Made by a program: the position numbers and the translations under genes. A DNA stretch of 64,000 bases. It comes from Sphingomonas sp. H160509 (GTDB taxonomy: Bacteria; Pseudomonadota; Alphaproteobacteria; Sphingomonadales; Sphingomonadaceae). The notes under the pieces are model-generated. The model was not told where the DNA came from and searched no databases. It saw nothing but the letters and a program-made list of their open reading frames with translations. The stretch is taken from assembly GCF_024124765.2 (NCBI RefSeq), contig NZ_JAMXSR020000001.1, positions 1 to 64,000 of the forward strand. The letters are read 5' to 3'. Below are positions 27,959-37,200 of the stretch, in pieces. The number at the start of each line of letters is the position of its first letter. Position 1 is the first letter of the stretch.

Positions 27959-28497
27959 GGTCGCCAGTCCTTCAGACGCTCGGCGACATGCGCGAGCGCG
28001 CGCGCCTGATGCTTCTCGGCCGCGCGCGTCGAGATGGCGAGGGCATGTGCGACGTCGGCCATCTTCAGTCCCTCCAGCATCCTCAGCACGAAGACGTCGC
28101 GCGTGCGCTCGGGCAGTTCGGCAAGCGCCTGCCGCAACGCGATCGCGACCTGCGTGCTTGCCAAGACGCGGTCGGGCGCAAAATCCGAACCTTCGAGTGA
28201 AAAATCGTCGATCGGGTCGGACAGCCCGGCGCCACGGACCTGGTCGCGGCGCGCCTGATCCTTCAGCACATTGGCGGCGGTGACGAAGATGAAGCTGTCA
28301 CGCTGGCGGATATCGTTCGGGTCGGTCAGCCGGCTGAGTCGCAGGAACACCTCCTGGACGAGGTCGGGAACGTCGTGCTGCGCCGAGACGCGACGGTTGA
28401 AATAGCGGCTTAGCGGCCGGCTATACGCATCAACGAGCGTTCGCAGGATCGTCGTCCTGTCGACCGGCTCCGGCGCGCGTTGTCCCTCCGACCCCAT
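27955..28497 (-). CDS. ECF RNA polymerase sigma factor, FecI-like
   Basis: 180 residues. Sigma region 2 reads LSRYFNRRVSAQHDVPDLVQ then EVFLRLSRL; region 4 reads LRQALAELPERTRDVFVLRM then LEGLKMADVAHALAISTRAA with the helix-turn-helix. It is the promoter-proximal gene of sigma-fecR-receptor-trehalase on the minus strand. In the FecIRA paradigm, ligand binding to the receptor releases this sigma factor to transcribe the receptor operon. No frameshift. The gap of 90 bases between fecR and the receptor gene is where a sigma-dependent promoter might lie, but I could not identify one. Confidence 0.93.
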   Translation of the reverse strand: MGSEGQRAPEPVDRTTILRTLVDAYSRPLSRYFNRRVSAQHDVPDLVQEVFLRLSRLTDPNDIRQRDSFIFVTAANVLKDQARRDQVRGAGLSDPIDDFSLEGSDFAPDRVLASTQVAIALRQALAELPERTRDVFVLRMLEGLKMADVAHALAISTRAAEKHQARALAHVAERLKDWRP

Positions 28498-29031
28498 GAG
28501 CGCTGTCTAGAGCGCCAGCACTCGCCGTCAATCGTCTCGCGACGGGCATGATTGTGAGGAGGTTCCCGCGAAGTGCAGCCGCTTTGTTGATCGGGAAATC
28601 CGACATAGTATGGCCATTACGACCGGTTTGCTTGAGCTTGTCATGCTCGGGCCCGTTGCCCGGGATCGCGACGTTGCGTCCATGATGGAAATCGAGCTGC
28701 ACCTGGCTGCGTGCAAGGGGCAAGCTGATCTTCTAAAAGCTCACGATGGAGATCGTGCTGACTGGCGGACGATAATTCGAAACATTCGAATCAGGAGTGC
28801 TCTCAGTCGATGGCGCACGAAGCTGAACGGGCGTCGGAAGTTGGGAAGTGGAAGACGTCTGACGAATGTCCGGAACTGGGTCCATTCGACTATCGGTCCT
28901 CTGACGCTACGCCATCATCGAATTCGTCAGGAGCGGTAACGCGAGCGCTTGCGGGCGGGTGTCGGGTATCGTCCGCCGGTTCGCAACCGAGCGGTTTCTT
29001 GGATCGTTCGGTGTGGTGAAGGAGAGCAAGC
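28498..29031. other. Intergenic region with only doubtful open frames
   Basis: Upstream of the sigma factor. Two plus-strand frames overlap here (28610-28939, 109 codons; 28810-29019, 69 codons, with AGGAGTG before its ATG). Neither shows a recognisable family, and their residue composition is not convincing. The region presumably contains the sigma-gene promoter. Confidence 0.4.
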
Positions 29032-29217
29032 ATGATGACGACCCCGAAATCGGAAGACCCTGGTTTTGAAACCGACGTCAATGAACTTCCGGACGACAAC
29101 AAAGGGCCGGAAGATACCTTAGAGGATAAGTCAATCGCTGACGAAAAAAAGCCAAGCGATCTTGAGGAAGCGCAAAAGGAAGGCGCGGAAGAGCGAGAAG
29201 AAGGCGGCTTATATTAA
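29032..29217 (+). CDS. Small acidic hypothetical protein
   Basis: 61 residues, MMTTPKSEDPGFETDVNELP, then DDNKGPEDTLEDKSIADEKK and an acidic tail ending EEREEGGLY. About a third is Asp/Glu, and it is predicted disordered. AAGGAGAG precedes the ATG at a good distance. Small acidic proteins with this look occur in sphingomonads, but I know no function. It is convergent with the DUF1488 gene, with a GC-rich hairpin between. Confidence 0.6.
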   Translation: MMTTPKSEDPGFETDVNELPDDNKGPEDTLEDKSIADEKKPSDLEEAQKEGAEEREEGGLY

Positions 29218-29238
29218 AAAAAGCGTGTAGCCGACGTA

Positions 29239-29273
29239 GGCCCGGAGCGTTAGCCGCCCCGGGCCAATAGCCC
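29239..29273. terminator. Possible bidirectional hairpin terminator between convergent genes
   Basis: GGCCCGG (29239-29245) pairs with CCGGGCC (29259-29265). An overlapping smaller hairpin GGGC-CAATA-GCCC lies at 29261-29273. There is no T-tract, so intrinsic termination is uncertain. Confidence 0.3.
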
Positions 29274-29300
29274 ACTCGGATCGCAACCGTGCTTTTAACG

Positions 29301-29591
29301 CTAAAGCGCTACATCTGCAGTCGTCAGCAGGATTGGTGGCTCACCACCGAGGCGTTTCACAAATTCGCGCTGGGCGATGCGATGAATGTCGTTTTCAAAC
29401 TCGATGAAGACCTCGACCGCAGTTTCCGGGTCAATTCCTTCCAGCTCCGGGTTCAGCATCTCGGCCAATGCTTCGCTGGTGATCAGAAACTCAACGGGGC
29501 CAAAGTCGGTCGCGCCGGTGAAGCCGATGCTGTCACGCTCTGCCACCCAATATCCATCACCGCGCTCGAACCGGACGCTGGATTTCGCCAT
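29301..29591 (-). CDS. DUF1488 family protein
   Basis: 96 residues: MAKSSVRFERGDGYWVAERD, then GFTGATDFGPVEFLITSEAL and EVFIEFENDIHRIAQREFVK. The pattern of a strand-rich N-terminus, an FLITSEAL-type block and a C-terminal helix resembles the small DUF1488 family, whose function is unknown. It follows the 95-residue hypothetical gene after five bases on the same strand, so they form a two-gene unit. The start is supported by a purine-rich AAAAAGGAG upstream. Confidence 0.6.
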   Translation of the reverse strand: MAKSSVRFERGDGYWVAERDSIGFTGATDFGPVEFLITSEALAEMLNPELEGIDPETAVEVFIEFENDIHRIAQREFVKRLGGEPPILLTTADVAL

Positions 29592-29596
29592 AGCTA

Positions 29597-29884
29597 TTAC
29601 TCCTTTTTGCTTGGGATGGGTGGCAGGTGCTCGGCAATTACTGAGATAGCTTCGCCAGTGAACGTCGTACTGGAAACCCCTACGATCTGAACGGGATGAT
29701 CCGTGGTCAAGGTAGCCGTGTCTCTATGTTCAGTATCCAGCCTGACCCAATCCCGCACCGCGCGCTCGAGGTTCGTCACTTCGGCGATATCGGTGTCTCC
29801 GCGGGGTACGTTTTCCAACGACGCGCTCATTCGCCAGTTGATATCCGGGGTCTTGGCGCTTTCGCCCCATGTCGCTTCTGTCAT
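29597..29884 (-). CDS. Hypothetical protein, 95 residues
   Basis: MTEATWGESAKTPDINWRMS, then NLERAVRDWVRLDTEHRDTA and VQIVGVSSTTFTGEAISVIA. AAGGTGACTGACA lies before the ATG. No family recognised. Tight spacing to the DUF1488 gene and good codon use argue that it is real. The C-terminal half (DHPVQIVGVSSTTFTGEAIS) looks like a small alpha/beta domain. Confidence 0.6.
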   Translation of the reverse strand: MTEATWGESAKTPDINWRMSASLENVPRGDTDIAEVTNLERAVRDWVRLDTEHRDTATLTTDHPVQIVGVSSTTFTGEAISVIAEHLPPIPSKKE

Positions 29885-29911
29885 TGTCAGTCACCTTTCG
29901 GAGTTCAACGG

Positions 29912-30583
29912 CTAGAATAGCACACACGATCGGACATCCTTCGCGTACTCCGATGCCATGCCCTCAACGCGCATCAACTGCGATGGGTAGGGCGCGACCG
30001 TGTCCTTCAGTTCGTCCCAGGGCGCTGTCAGCCAACGATCGTAATCGTCGTCGTGTAGGATGACCGGCATGGCCTTGGGGTGGACGGGCGCCACGATCGC
30101 GTTCGGCTCGGTGGTCAAGAAGCCATAGGCGTTGTCGCGTTCGGTCGGTCGCCAGATGCCTGCAAACGCAAAGATTGGACGGCTTGGCACGTCAAACCAG
30201 TGAAGGGGCTTCTTGCCGTCTTCGCCGGGTGCCAACCCGTATTCGGAAAAAGCGGTGACCGGAACGAGACAGCGTCGCGCAGGCGTCATCAACATCGAGC
30301 GCCAGAAGCTCGAGTTCAGGTTGCGCACGTTCGTCACGTACTTGGTGAGCTTAACCGCGGGGTCGCGCGCGCTGGGCACCTGCGTCGGTACGCCCCATTC
30401 CATCCGCTCGAGTTTACGCTCACCGCCGTCCTGTACGATCACCTTGCCGTAGAACGGCGTCTTTTTTCCGGTCGGAAAGATGTCACCGACGGGGTATTCC
30501 TCGTCCCTCTCATAAGGAGGCCGGATACCGAAGGTGACCGCAAGGTCAGCTTCCTTCGCCGTCATACGATACCGGTTGCACAC
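29912..30583 (-). CDS. SRAP domain protein (HMCES/YedK-type, SOS response-associated peptidase)
   Basis: The family needs Cys at position 2. The GTG at 30583 gives exactly M-CNRYRMTAKEADLA, with AGGA upstream, so this start is chosen over the upstream ATG at 30631. The 223-residue protein has the SRAP blocks WGVPTQVPSARD, TNVRNLNSSFW, RRCLVPVTAFSEYG, FAFAGIWRPTERD, TTEPNAIVAPVHPKAMPVIL and the final DRWLTAPWDEL. SRAP proteins crosslink covalently through Cys2 to abasic sites in single-stranded DNA and protect them. The gene sits in a region rich in DNA-damage functions, close to the SOS mutasome. It is intact; a second, decayed SRAP copy lies at 39.15 kb. Confidence 0.93.
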   Translation of the reverse strand: MCNRYRMTAKEADLAVTFGIRPPYERDEEYPVGDIFPTGKKTPFYGKVIVQDGGERKLERMEWGVPTQVPSARDPAVKLTKYVTNVRNLNSSFWRSMLMTPARRCLVPVTAFSEYGLAPGEDGKKPLHWFDVPSRPIFAFAGIWRPTERDNAYGFLTTEPNAIVAPVHPKAMPVILHDDDYDRWLTAPWDELKDTVAPYPSQLMRVEGMASEYAKDVRSCVLF

Positions 30584-30636
30584 GAAGCGTATTCCTAGGG
30601 TTGGCGCCGACGAGATCACTCGCCGGCGCACGCGTC

Positions 30637-30906
30637 TTACATCTTGTCTTTCAGCCCCTTGGCGGCCGTGAACGCAACCTTCTTGGAAGCGGCGATCGTG
30701 ATCGCCTCGCCGGTACCGGGGTTGCGGCCTTCGCGCTCCGGACGATCCTTGACGGTGAACTTGCCGAACCCTGGAATCGAAACCTCTTCACCCTTCACGG
30801 CTGCGGCCGCGATCTGGTCGAATACGGCGGTGATCGCCTTCTTCGAATCGGCTTCGTTCGAACCGGTCGCCTCAGCGACGCCCTTGGCCAGGTCACTTAC
30901 GTTCAT
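30637..30906 (-). CDS. hupB: HU family DNA-binding protein
   Basis: 89 residues from the ATG at 30906 (TTGGAGAACG upstream): MNVSDLAKGVAEATGSNEAD, then VSIPGFGKFTVKDRPEREGRNPGTGE and IAASKKVAFTAAKGLKDKM. The GFGxF arm region and RxGRNPxTGE motif are diagnostic of HU. It binds and bends DNA as a dimer and compacts the nucleoid. The open frame could extend 20 residues upstream, but HU proteins begin with this exact pattern. Separate HU genes on large sphingomonad plasmids are plausible. Confidence 0.95.
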   Translation of the reverse strand: MNVSDLAKGVAEATGSNEADSKKAITAVFDQIAAAAVKGEEVSIPGFGKFTVKDRPEREGRNPGTGEAITIAASKKVAFTAAKGLKDKM

Positions 30907-30947
30907 GCTATTCGTTCTCCAATGAAAAGACCGGCGGGACCTTAGCC

Positions 30948-31124
30948 ATGGCGAACGACGAGACAAAGACCGGACTGGATGACGCGAGCGTTACGGCGTT
31001 TCGCCTCACGCTGGACAAGCTCGCGGATCATGACGTCGCCGAAATCTTTGAGGCGGCCGCAGGGCGGGGGCCGATCGCACATTTGGTGCCCAAGGCAATG
31101 CAAGCCCGAAACATCGATCTCTAA
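30948..31124 (+). CDS. Small hypothetical protein, 58 residues
   Basis: The ATG at 30948 gives MANDETKTGLDDASVTAFRL, then TLDKLADHDVAEIFEAAAGR and ends HLVPKAMQARNIDL. It is acidic and helical, divergent from hupB, with its stop overlapping that of the convergent HNH gene. Codon use fits the neighbourhood. No family recognised; the upstream ribosome-binding site (GGCGGGAC) is weak, hence moderate confidence. Confidence 0.45.
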   Translation: MANDETKTGLDDASVTAFRLTLDKLADHDVAEIFEAAAGRGPIAHLVPKAMQARNIDL

Positions 31125-31567
31125 CGGCCAGCGATTCGCTCGCGCGTGACGCGAGGATCCTCGTAAAGATCGCGGATCGCACGAAGCCGAAAGACATTCC
31201 ACCAGCGCTGCCAGCGATGCTCCGCTGCATCGTGGATCATATGGCAGCGCTGACATAGCGCCTTGAGGTTCGAAGAGGCGCTGTTGCCCGGATCATGATC
31301 GAGGTGCGCGCAGGCTAGGACGACATAGGTCACCCGGACCGACGCGAGGACGAACCCGGCTTTCATCGAAATACGCTTGCCCCGGTCCGACCGCCAGCAC
31401 CGGACATCGGCATCCCACCAGCGTCCGTCGCCGAGATGGACCACACGGCGCAGGTGAGGCCTGCTGCATCCTTCGCACCGAGCACCCGCACGATCGAACC
31501 GGACCGTCTGCGACAGCTGCTGCCAGTCGATTGGGTAGAGCCAGCGGTTCTCGGGGCGGATCGGCAT
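31121..31567 (-). CDS. HNH endonuclease-like protein
   Basis: 148 residues. A zinc knuckle CEGC sits near residue 33, and the HNH core is LACAHLDHDPGNSASSNLKA then LCQRCHMIHD near 84-114. These give the conserved HLDHD...N...LCxxCH pattern. HNH proteins cleave DNA in phage packaging, restriction, homing or repair. This one is free-standing with no methylase nearby and close to SOS genes. A repair-associated or mobile-element role cannot be separated from sequence alone. The region upstream contains an inverted repeat GAACGAA-N6-TTCGTTC (31595-31614). Confidence 0.8.
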   Translation of the reverse strand: MPIRPENRWLYPIDWQQLSQTVRFDRAGARCEGCSRPHLRRVVHLGDGRWWDADVRCWRSDRGKRISMKAGFVLASVRVTYVVLACAHLDHDPGNSASSNLKALCQRCHMIHDAAEHRWQRWWNVFRLRAIRDLYEDPRVTRERIAGR

Positions 31568-31594
31568 GACGATTCTATGAGTCAGCCGCGTTCA

Positions 31595-31614
31595 GAACGA
31601 AAGCGAATTCGTTC
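31595..31614. repeat. Inverted repeat upstream of the HNH gene
   Basis: GAACGAA (31595-31601) and TTCGTTC (31608-31614) are perfect 7-bp arms separated by six bases, 28 bases upstream of the HNH start. It could be an operator. It contains GAAC/GTTC half-sites but not with the N7 direct spacing of alphaproteobacterial LexA boxes. Confidence 0.35.
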
Positions 31615-31728
31615 CGTCCTGTTTACGTTTCGTTGCGTAACCGTTCCGTACGGCGGTGAGCCGTGGTCAAGAGCAAACAGTCTGAACTGCGGGACATAAA
31701 CCCAGTTGACCAACGCCATCTGGTAACG

Positions 31729-31743
31729 GAACATAAAGGGAAC
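31729..31743 (+). promoter_or_regulatory. LexA (SOS) box upstream of imuA
   Basis: GAAC-ATAAAGG-GAAC is a perfect match to the alphaproteobacterial LexA operator GAAC-N7-GAAC. It ends 18 bases before the imuA start codon. Damage-inducible control of the imuA-imuB-dnaE2 cassette by LexA is well established in this class. Confidence 0.85.
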
Positions 31744-31761
31744 AGGTAGAGTCTAGACATC

Positions 31762-32523
31762 ATGATCACCGCCCTCGAGTCCCTGCCGACAACCATCGCC
31801 CACCTGCGAACAATCGCAACGCCGGTGGTGGATCACCGCATCATGCCGTTCGGTATCCCTGCGCTCGACGATCGCCTCGCAAGCAGGGGCCTTCGCGCTG
31901 GAGCACTGCACGAGGTCGCCGCACAAAGCTGTTCGATGGTCGACGATGCCGCAGCAACGCTGTTCCTCACAGGCATCGCCGCGCGAGAAGCGGTGCATAC
32001 AGGCGGACCGGTGCTGTGGGTGAGCTGTCGCAACGATCTCTATGCGCCTGGTCTTGAGCAGGCGGGGCTATCGCCTGCCGACTTAATCCATGCACAACCC
32101 CGTGACGATGCAGCCTTGCTGGCCGTCGTCGAAGACGCGGTGCGCGATGGAACGCCGTCAGCGGTGATCGCCGAGGTGAGCCGCATGTCGATGGTGGCGA
32201 CCCGGCGCCTGCAACTGGTGGCGGCTGACGCCGACATTCCCGTACTCATCCTGCGACGCAGACGTAATCGCGACCAGGATCCGCTCGCCGAGCCGTCCGC
32301 GGCCTGGACGCGCTGGCGGATCGCCAGTGCGTCGTCCGAGCGCCTCGGTATTGCCGGCGTCGGCCGATCGCGGTGGCAGGTACAGGTCGCACGGCAGCGT
32401 GGCGGCGAAGCATTTTCGATGATTTTGGAGGGCTGCGATGAGACGGGTTGTCTCGCTGTTCCTGCCGCACTTGGCCATCGAACGGCTGAGACGGCTGGAC
32501 CGGCACGCTACGCGGTCGCCTGA
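31762..32523 (+). CDS. imuA: ImuA, RecA/SulA-like mutasome protein
   Basis: 253 residues: IMPFGIPALDDRLASRGLRA then GALHEVAAQS, GPVLWVSCRNDLYAPGLEQA and TRRLQLVAADADIPVLILRR. The end is SRWQVQVARQRGGEAFSMIL then EGCDETGCLAVPA. This is the RecA-fold protein ImuA, which lacks a strong Walker A motif. With ImuB and DnaE2 it forms the SOS-induced translesion mutasome. The gene starts 18 bases behind a perfect LexA box and overlaps imuB by 86 bases in another frame, typical of this operon. Confidence 0.93.
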   Translation: MITALESLPTTIAHLRTIATPVVDHRIMPFGIPALDDRLASRGLRAGALHEVAAQSCSMVDDAAATLFLTGIAAREAVHTGGPVLWVSCRNDLYAPGLEQAGLSPADLIHAQPRDDAALLAVVEDAVRDGTPSAVIAEVSRMSMVATRRLQLVAADADIPVLILRRRRNRDQDPLAEPSAAWTRWRIASASSERLGIAGVGRSRWQVQVARQRGGEAFSMILEGCDETGCLAVPAALGHRTAETAGPARYAVA

Positions 32524-34228
32524 GCGGCCAGCCCTTCAGCTTCCCGTCGACGACGATCCCGGTGCGTGTTCGGTACCGCGGAGCGGCGGGTGGCGGCCGG
32601 GTGCGCGGTGGGCTCGTGCCGACATGCCAACCAGGCAGGATGTGGAAGGTGAGATCGCAGCGCTGCCCGCGCACACGAAACCACCCATGCGTGAACTTGG
32701 CCGACGATCGGAGGCGGCGAACCATCCGTTTCATGGGTTTGCGCAAGCCGACAGTCACGACAGGGTCGCGGCGACCGTTGCCGCGTTTCACCAGGCGCCG
32801 CTCGCCTTAGTGGGCAAGGTTGGCCGGCGCGAAGAGGTGGTGGCCGCCTGTGACGGCGCAGCAGCATTGGGGATCACTATCGGCATGGCCGCGACCCATG
32901 CGCGTGCGCTGGTGTCCGATCTCGACATCCGACCGTCCGAAACCGAAGCGGACGCCGCGTTACTGGACCAGCTCGCGTTGCGCGCGGTGCGCCGCTGGTC
33001 GCCGATCGCCGCAGCCACACCGCCCGACGGGCTGTGGCTCGACCTGACCGGCTGCGCGCATCTCCATGGCGGCGAAGAACGGTTCTGCCGGCGTCTGCGC
33101 GCGTTTTGCCAGCGTGCCGGGTTCACCGCGCGCGTGGCGGTGGCAGACACACCGGGCGCGGCACACGCTATTGCCCGGTTCGGGCCTGCCGACATCGCGA
33201 TCGTGCCCACAGGGCGGACGGTCGAAGCGCTCAGCGGCCTACCGGTCGCGGCCTTGCGCCTAGCAGGCACCGCGCTCGTTGCCGCCCGCAAGTTCGGCTT
33301 CGAACGCGTCGCCGATCTTCTACCGGTCGCGCGCGGGCCTTTGGCACGCCGGCTCGGGCTGGCCGCCATCACGCGGCTCGATCAGGCCCTCGGCGCGGTC
33401 GCCGAACCCATCACACCACGTACCGACGAGGTCATGCCGATCGTCGAACGCCGGCTGCTCGAACCGATCGTCACCGCAGACGCGATCGCGCAGGTCATGG
33501 AGGATCTGCTCGGCGACATGGCCGAACTGCTCCGCGCGAAAGGGCTTGGCGTACGATCGCTGCGGCTCGGTGGCTTACGCGTCGATGGCACCGAGCAGAT
33601 CGTGGCCGTCGGCACCTCACGCCCGACGCGCGAAGTCTCGCACCTGTTGCGGCTCATGAAGCTCAGGATCGAGCGGATCGATCCTGGCTTGGGCCTCGAG
33701 CAATTTTATCTGGCGGCGCCGCACACCGAGCCACTCGACGCGGTCGACCTCGGTGCGGTTCTCGCCGGTGAGGTACTCGTGCGTGACCCGGCCCGTCTCG
33801 TCGACGTCGTTGCCGGCCGCATCGGCGCTGACGCCGTATTCCGGATTGCCCCTGTTGAAAGCCACGTGCCCGAGCGCGCCGTCATGCGCGCCGACCCGGT
33901 GGTAGCGCCCGCGGGCTGGCCGAAATGGCGCCGACCGACGCGCCTGCTGGCGAGGCCCGAACCGCTATGGGGCGTCATAGCGCTGATGCCCGATCAGCCG
34001 CCCCGGCGGTTCGAATGGCGCGGCCGGCCGCACAAGGTGGTTGCCGGCGACGGCCCCGAGCGGATCCACGGCGAGTGGTGGCGTCGCGACGCGGAAGTAT
34101 GGGCGGTGCGCGACTATTACCGCGTCGAAGACGAGACGGGCGGTCGCTACTGGGTGTTCCGGCGTGGCGACGGGTTCGTCGAGGACACCGGCGATCTCAG
34201 CTGGTGGATGCACGGCGTGTTCGCATGA
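32438..34228 (+). CDS. imuB: ImuB, inactive Y-family polymerase homologue of the mutasome
   Basis: 596 residues, GGAGGG before ATG AGA CGG. It opens RRVVSLFLPHLAIERLRRLD and continues after residue 100 with LALVGKVGRREEVVAACDGA, GLWLDLTGCAHLHGGEERFC and the helix-hairpin-helix FGFERVADLLPVARGPLARR. The C-terminus is ERIHGEWWRRDAEVWAVRDYYR. ImuB lacks polymerase activity and bridges DnaE2 to the sliding clamp. Between residues 30 and 105 there is a long insert (DDDPGACSVPRSGGWRPGAR, then PPMRELGRRSEAANHPFHGF). I associate this insert with sphingomonad ImuB; it is absent from the shorter ImuB of other classes. The stop overlaps the dnaE2 start (ATGA). Confidence 0.94.
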   Translation: MRRVVSLFLPHLAIERLRRLDRHATRSPERPALQLPVDDDPGACSVPRSGGWRPGARWARADMPTRQDVEGEIAALPAHTKPPMRELGRRSEAANHPFHGFAQADSHDRVAATVAAFHQAPLALVGKVGRREEVVAACDGAAALGITIGMAATHARALVSDLDIRPSETEADAALLDQLALRAVRRWSPIAAATPPDGLWLDLTGCAHLHGGEERFCRRLRAFCQRAGFTARVAVADTPGAAHAIARFGPADIAIVPTGRTVEALSGLPVAALRLAGTALVAARKFGFERVADLLPVARGPLARRLGLAAITRLDQALGAVAEPITPRTDEVMPIVERRLLEPIVTADAIAQVMEDLLGDMAELLRAKGLGVRSLRLGGLRVDGTEQIVAVGTSRPTREVSHLLRLMKLRIERIDPGLGLEQFYLAAPHTEPLDAVDLGAVLAGEVLVRDPARLVDVVAGRIGADAVFRIAPVESHVPERAVMRADPVVAPAGWPKWRRPTRLLARPEPLWGVIALMPDQPPRRFEWRGRPHKVVAGDGPERIHGEWWRRDAEVWAVRDYYRVEDETGGRYWVFRRGDGFVEDTGDLSWWMHGVFA

Positions 34229-37200
34229 CCGACTATGTCGAACTTCAGGTCCTCACGCACTTCTCGCTGCTACGCGGCGCCTCGAGCCCCGAGGAGCTGT
34301 TCGCGGCTGCAGCGCTGCTCGGTTATCCGTCGATCGGGGTCAGCGACATCGGCACGGTCGCGGGTGTGGTGCGCGCATGGGAAGCGCAGAAGGCGACGGG
34401 CGTTCGCTCGATCGCCGGCACACGCGTCAATCTATCCTGTGGCCGGCAGTTGCTGCTCTACCCGACCAACCGCCCCGCCTGGTCGCGCCTGACGCGCCTG
34501 CTGACAGTGGGTAAGAAGCGGGCGGGGAAGGGGGGGGATGCCTCCTCCACTGGCATGACCTCGAACCCTGGTCGGAGGGCATGATCGCCATCCTGCTGCC
34601 GGTTGAGCCGGACGAGGATAATCTGGCAGCGCTCGCCGACCTGAAGACACTCTATGGCCGTCGCGGGTACATGGCGCTCTTCCAGCGGCGCCGGCCGGAC
34701 GATGCCGTGCGGATCGACGCGCTGGCACGGCAGGCAGGCGGCGCTGGCGTTCGCGCGGTGGTGACGGGTGATGTCCTCTATCACGCGCCCGAAGCACGGT
34801 TGCTGCAGGACGTGGTGACGGCCGTGCGCGAGAAATGCACCGTCGACGAACTCGGCTACCGGCGCGAGGTCAATGCCGACCGTGCGCTCAAATCCCCCGA
34901 CGAAATGGTCCGGCGGTTCAAGGCGTATCCCGATGCGCTACGCGCGAGCGTCGACATCGCGCGTCTGTGCACCTTCGATCTGGGTGAACTGGCCTATCAG
35001 TACCCGCATGAGCGGCTGATCGACGGGCTGACCGCGCAGGAGGCGCTGCAGAAGCTGGCGGAAGACGCGGTCGACGCGATGTTCAACGGTCGGGTGCCGG
35101 CTGCCTATACCGAGCAGATTGCCCACGAGATGCGGCTGATTGGTGAGCTCGGCTATGCGCCGTATTTCCTGACCGTCTACGCGATCGTCCGCGAAGCCCG
35201 CCGGCGCGGGATCCTGTGCCAGGGCCGTGGCTCGGCCGCCAACAGCTGCGTCTGCTTCGTGCTCGGCGTCACCTCGATCGACCCGATCAAGCACGAGCTG
35301 CTGTTCGAACGGTTCGTCAGCGGCGAGCGCCGCGAGCCGCCCGACATCGACGTCGACTTCGAGCATGAGCGCCGTGAAGAGATCATCCAGTGGATCTATG
35401 AAACCTATGGCCGCAACCACTCGGCGTTGACCGCGGTCGTCACGCGCTACCGCGCGCGCGGCGCCGTGCGCGATGTCGGCAAGGCGCTCGGCCTGCCCGA
35501 AGATCTGACCTCCTCGCTCGCCGGGCAGGTTTGGGGCTGGTCGGCAGACGGCGTTGGTGAAAAGCAGGTCAACGAATTGAATCTCGACATCGGCGATCGT
35601 CGCCTGCGCCTCACGCTCGAGCTCGCCCGCAAGCTGATTGGCGTGCCCCGCCACATGTCGCAGCATCCAGGCGGCTTCGTCCTCACCCATGACCGTCTCG
35701 ACGATCTGGTCCCGATCGAACCGGCCGCGATGGAAGATCGCCAGATCATCGAATGGGACAAGGACGACATCGATGCGCTGAAGTTCATGAAGGTCGACGT
35801 GCTGGGTCTCGGCATGCTTGGCTGCATGAACCGCGCCTTCAACATGCTTGAGGCGGACAAGGGGCTGCGCGTCGGCCTTGCTGACCTGCAGGACGACGAT
35901 CCGGACGTCTATGCGATGATCTCGAAGGCCGATACGCTCGGCACCTTCCAGATCGAGAGCCGCGCGCAGATGTCGATGCTGCCGCGCATGAAGCCGCGGC
36001 GCTTCTACGACCTCGTCATCCAGGTCGCGATCGTACGACCGGGACCGATCCAGGGCGACATGGTCCATCCGTATCTGCGTCGGCGTGAAGGGCTGGAGAA
36101 ACCAGAATACCCACGGCCAGAGCTGCGTGCCGTGCTGGAAAAGACACTTGGCGTGCCGCTGTTCCAGGAACAGGCCATGAAGGTCGCGATCGTCGGCGCC
36201 GGGTTCACGCCGGCCGAAGCCGACCAGCTGCGCCGCGCCATGGCGACGTTCAAGTTCACAGGCGGCGTGAGCCACTTCAGCGAAAAGCTGATCGGGGGCA
36301 TGGTCGAGCGCGGTTATCCGCGTGAATTTGCCGAACGCACCTTCCGTCAGCTCGAGGGGTTCGGGTCTTACGGCTTCCCCGAGAGCCACGCGGCCTCGTT
36401 CGCCAAGATCTCCTACGCATCATCGTGGATGAAGCATCACCACCCGGACGTGTTCTGCGCGAGCCTCATGAACGCGCAGCCGATGGGCTTCTACGCGCCC
36501 GCCCAGATCGTGCGCGATGCGCGCGAGCACGGTGTCGTGGTTCGCCCCCCTTGCGTCAACGCCAGCCGCTGGGATTGCACGTTGGAGCCCTATGGCGGCC
36601 GTCACCTCGCCGTACGATTGGGGCTCCGCCAGATCCGCGGCCTATCCAACGCGGATGGCGCCAAGATCGTCGCCGCGCGCGAGCTGACCGCGTTCGAGAG
36701 CGTGGAAGACGTATGGCGGCGATCGGGCGTCCAGCGCGCCGCGATCGAGAAGCTCGCGGACGGCGACGCCTTCCATAGCTTTGGTGCCGATCGTCGGCAG
36801 GGCTTGTGGAAGGTGAGGGGGCTCGGCGAAGCGCCGTTGCCGCTGTTCGCCGCGGCCGACCGCGCCGACCATGCCGTCAGCGCGGAAGGTATCGAGCCTG
36901 ATGTCGAACTGCGGCCGCTGACCGACGGTCGTGAGGTGATTGAGGACTACCGCGCGCTGCAGCTCTCATTGCGCGCGCATCCGCTGACCTTCGTCCGTGA
37001 CGAGCTGGCCAGGCGTGGCGTGACCAAATGCGCGGACCTGGCCACCGTTCGCGACGGACGGCATGTCGAAGTCGCCGGCATCATCCTCGTTCGCCAGAAG
37101 CCGGGGTCTGCCAAGGGCGTGCTGTTCATCACGATCGAAGACGAGACGGGGATCGCCAACGGCATCCTGTGGCCCGACCGGTTCGAGCGGCAGCGCCGCG

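Noticed and set aside
28610-28939. A 109-codon gene upstream of the sigma factor
   Set aside because: No family, no good ribosome-binding site and an Arg-rich tail typical of non-coding frames; an overlapping frame looks equally plausible, so neither is supported.
31595-31720. A second LexA box upstream of the HNH gene
   Set aside because: Half-sites GAAC/GTTC are present, including GAAC-N7-CAAC on the minus strand, but none matches GAAC-N7-GAAC exactly. Only the box at 31729 is convincing.
32438-34228. ImuB as an active DinB-type polymerase
   Set aside because: The N-terminal polymerase motifs are replaced by a long insert and the gene lies between imuA and dnaE2, the standard place for the non-catalytic ImuB.
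34938-36389. A 483-codon minus-strand open frame
   Set aside because: It is antisense to the conserved polymerase domain of dnaE2 and has no recognisable motif.
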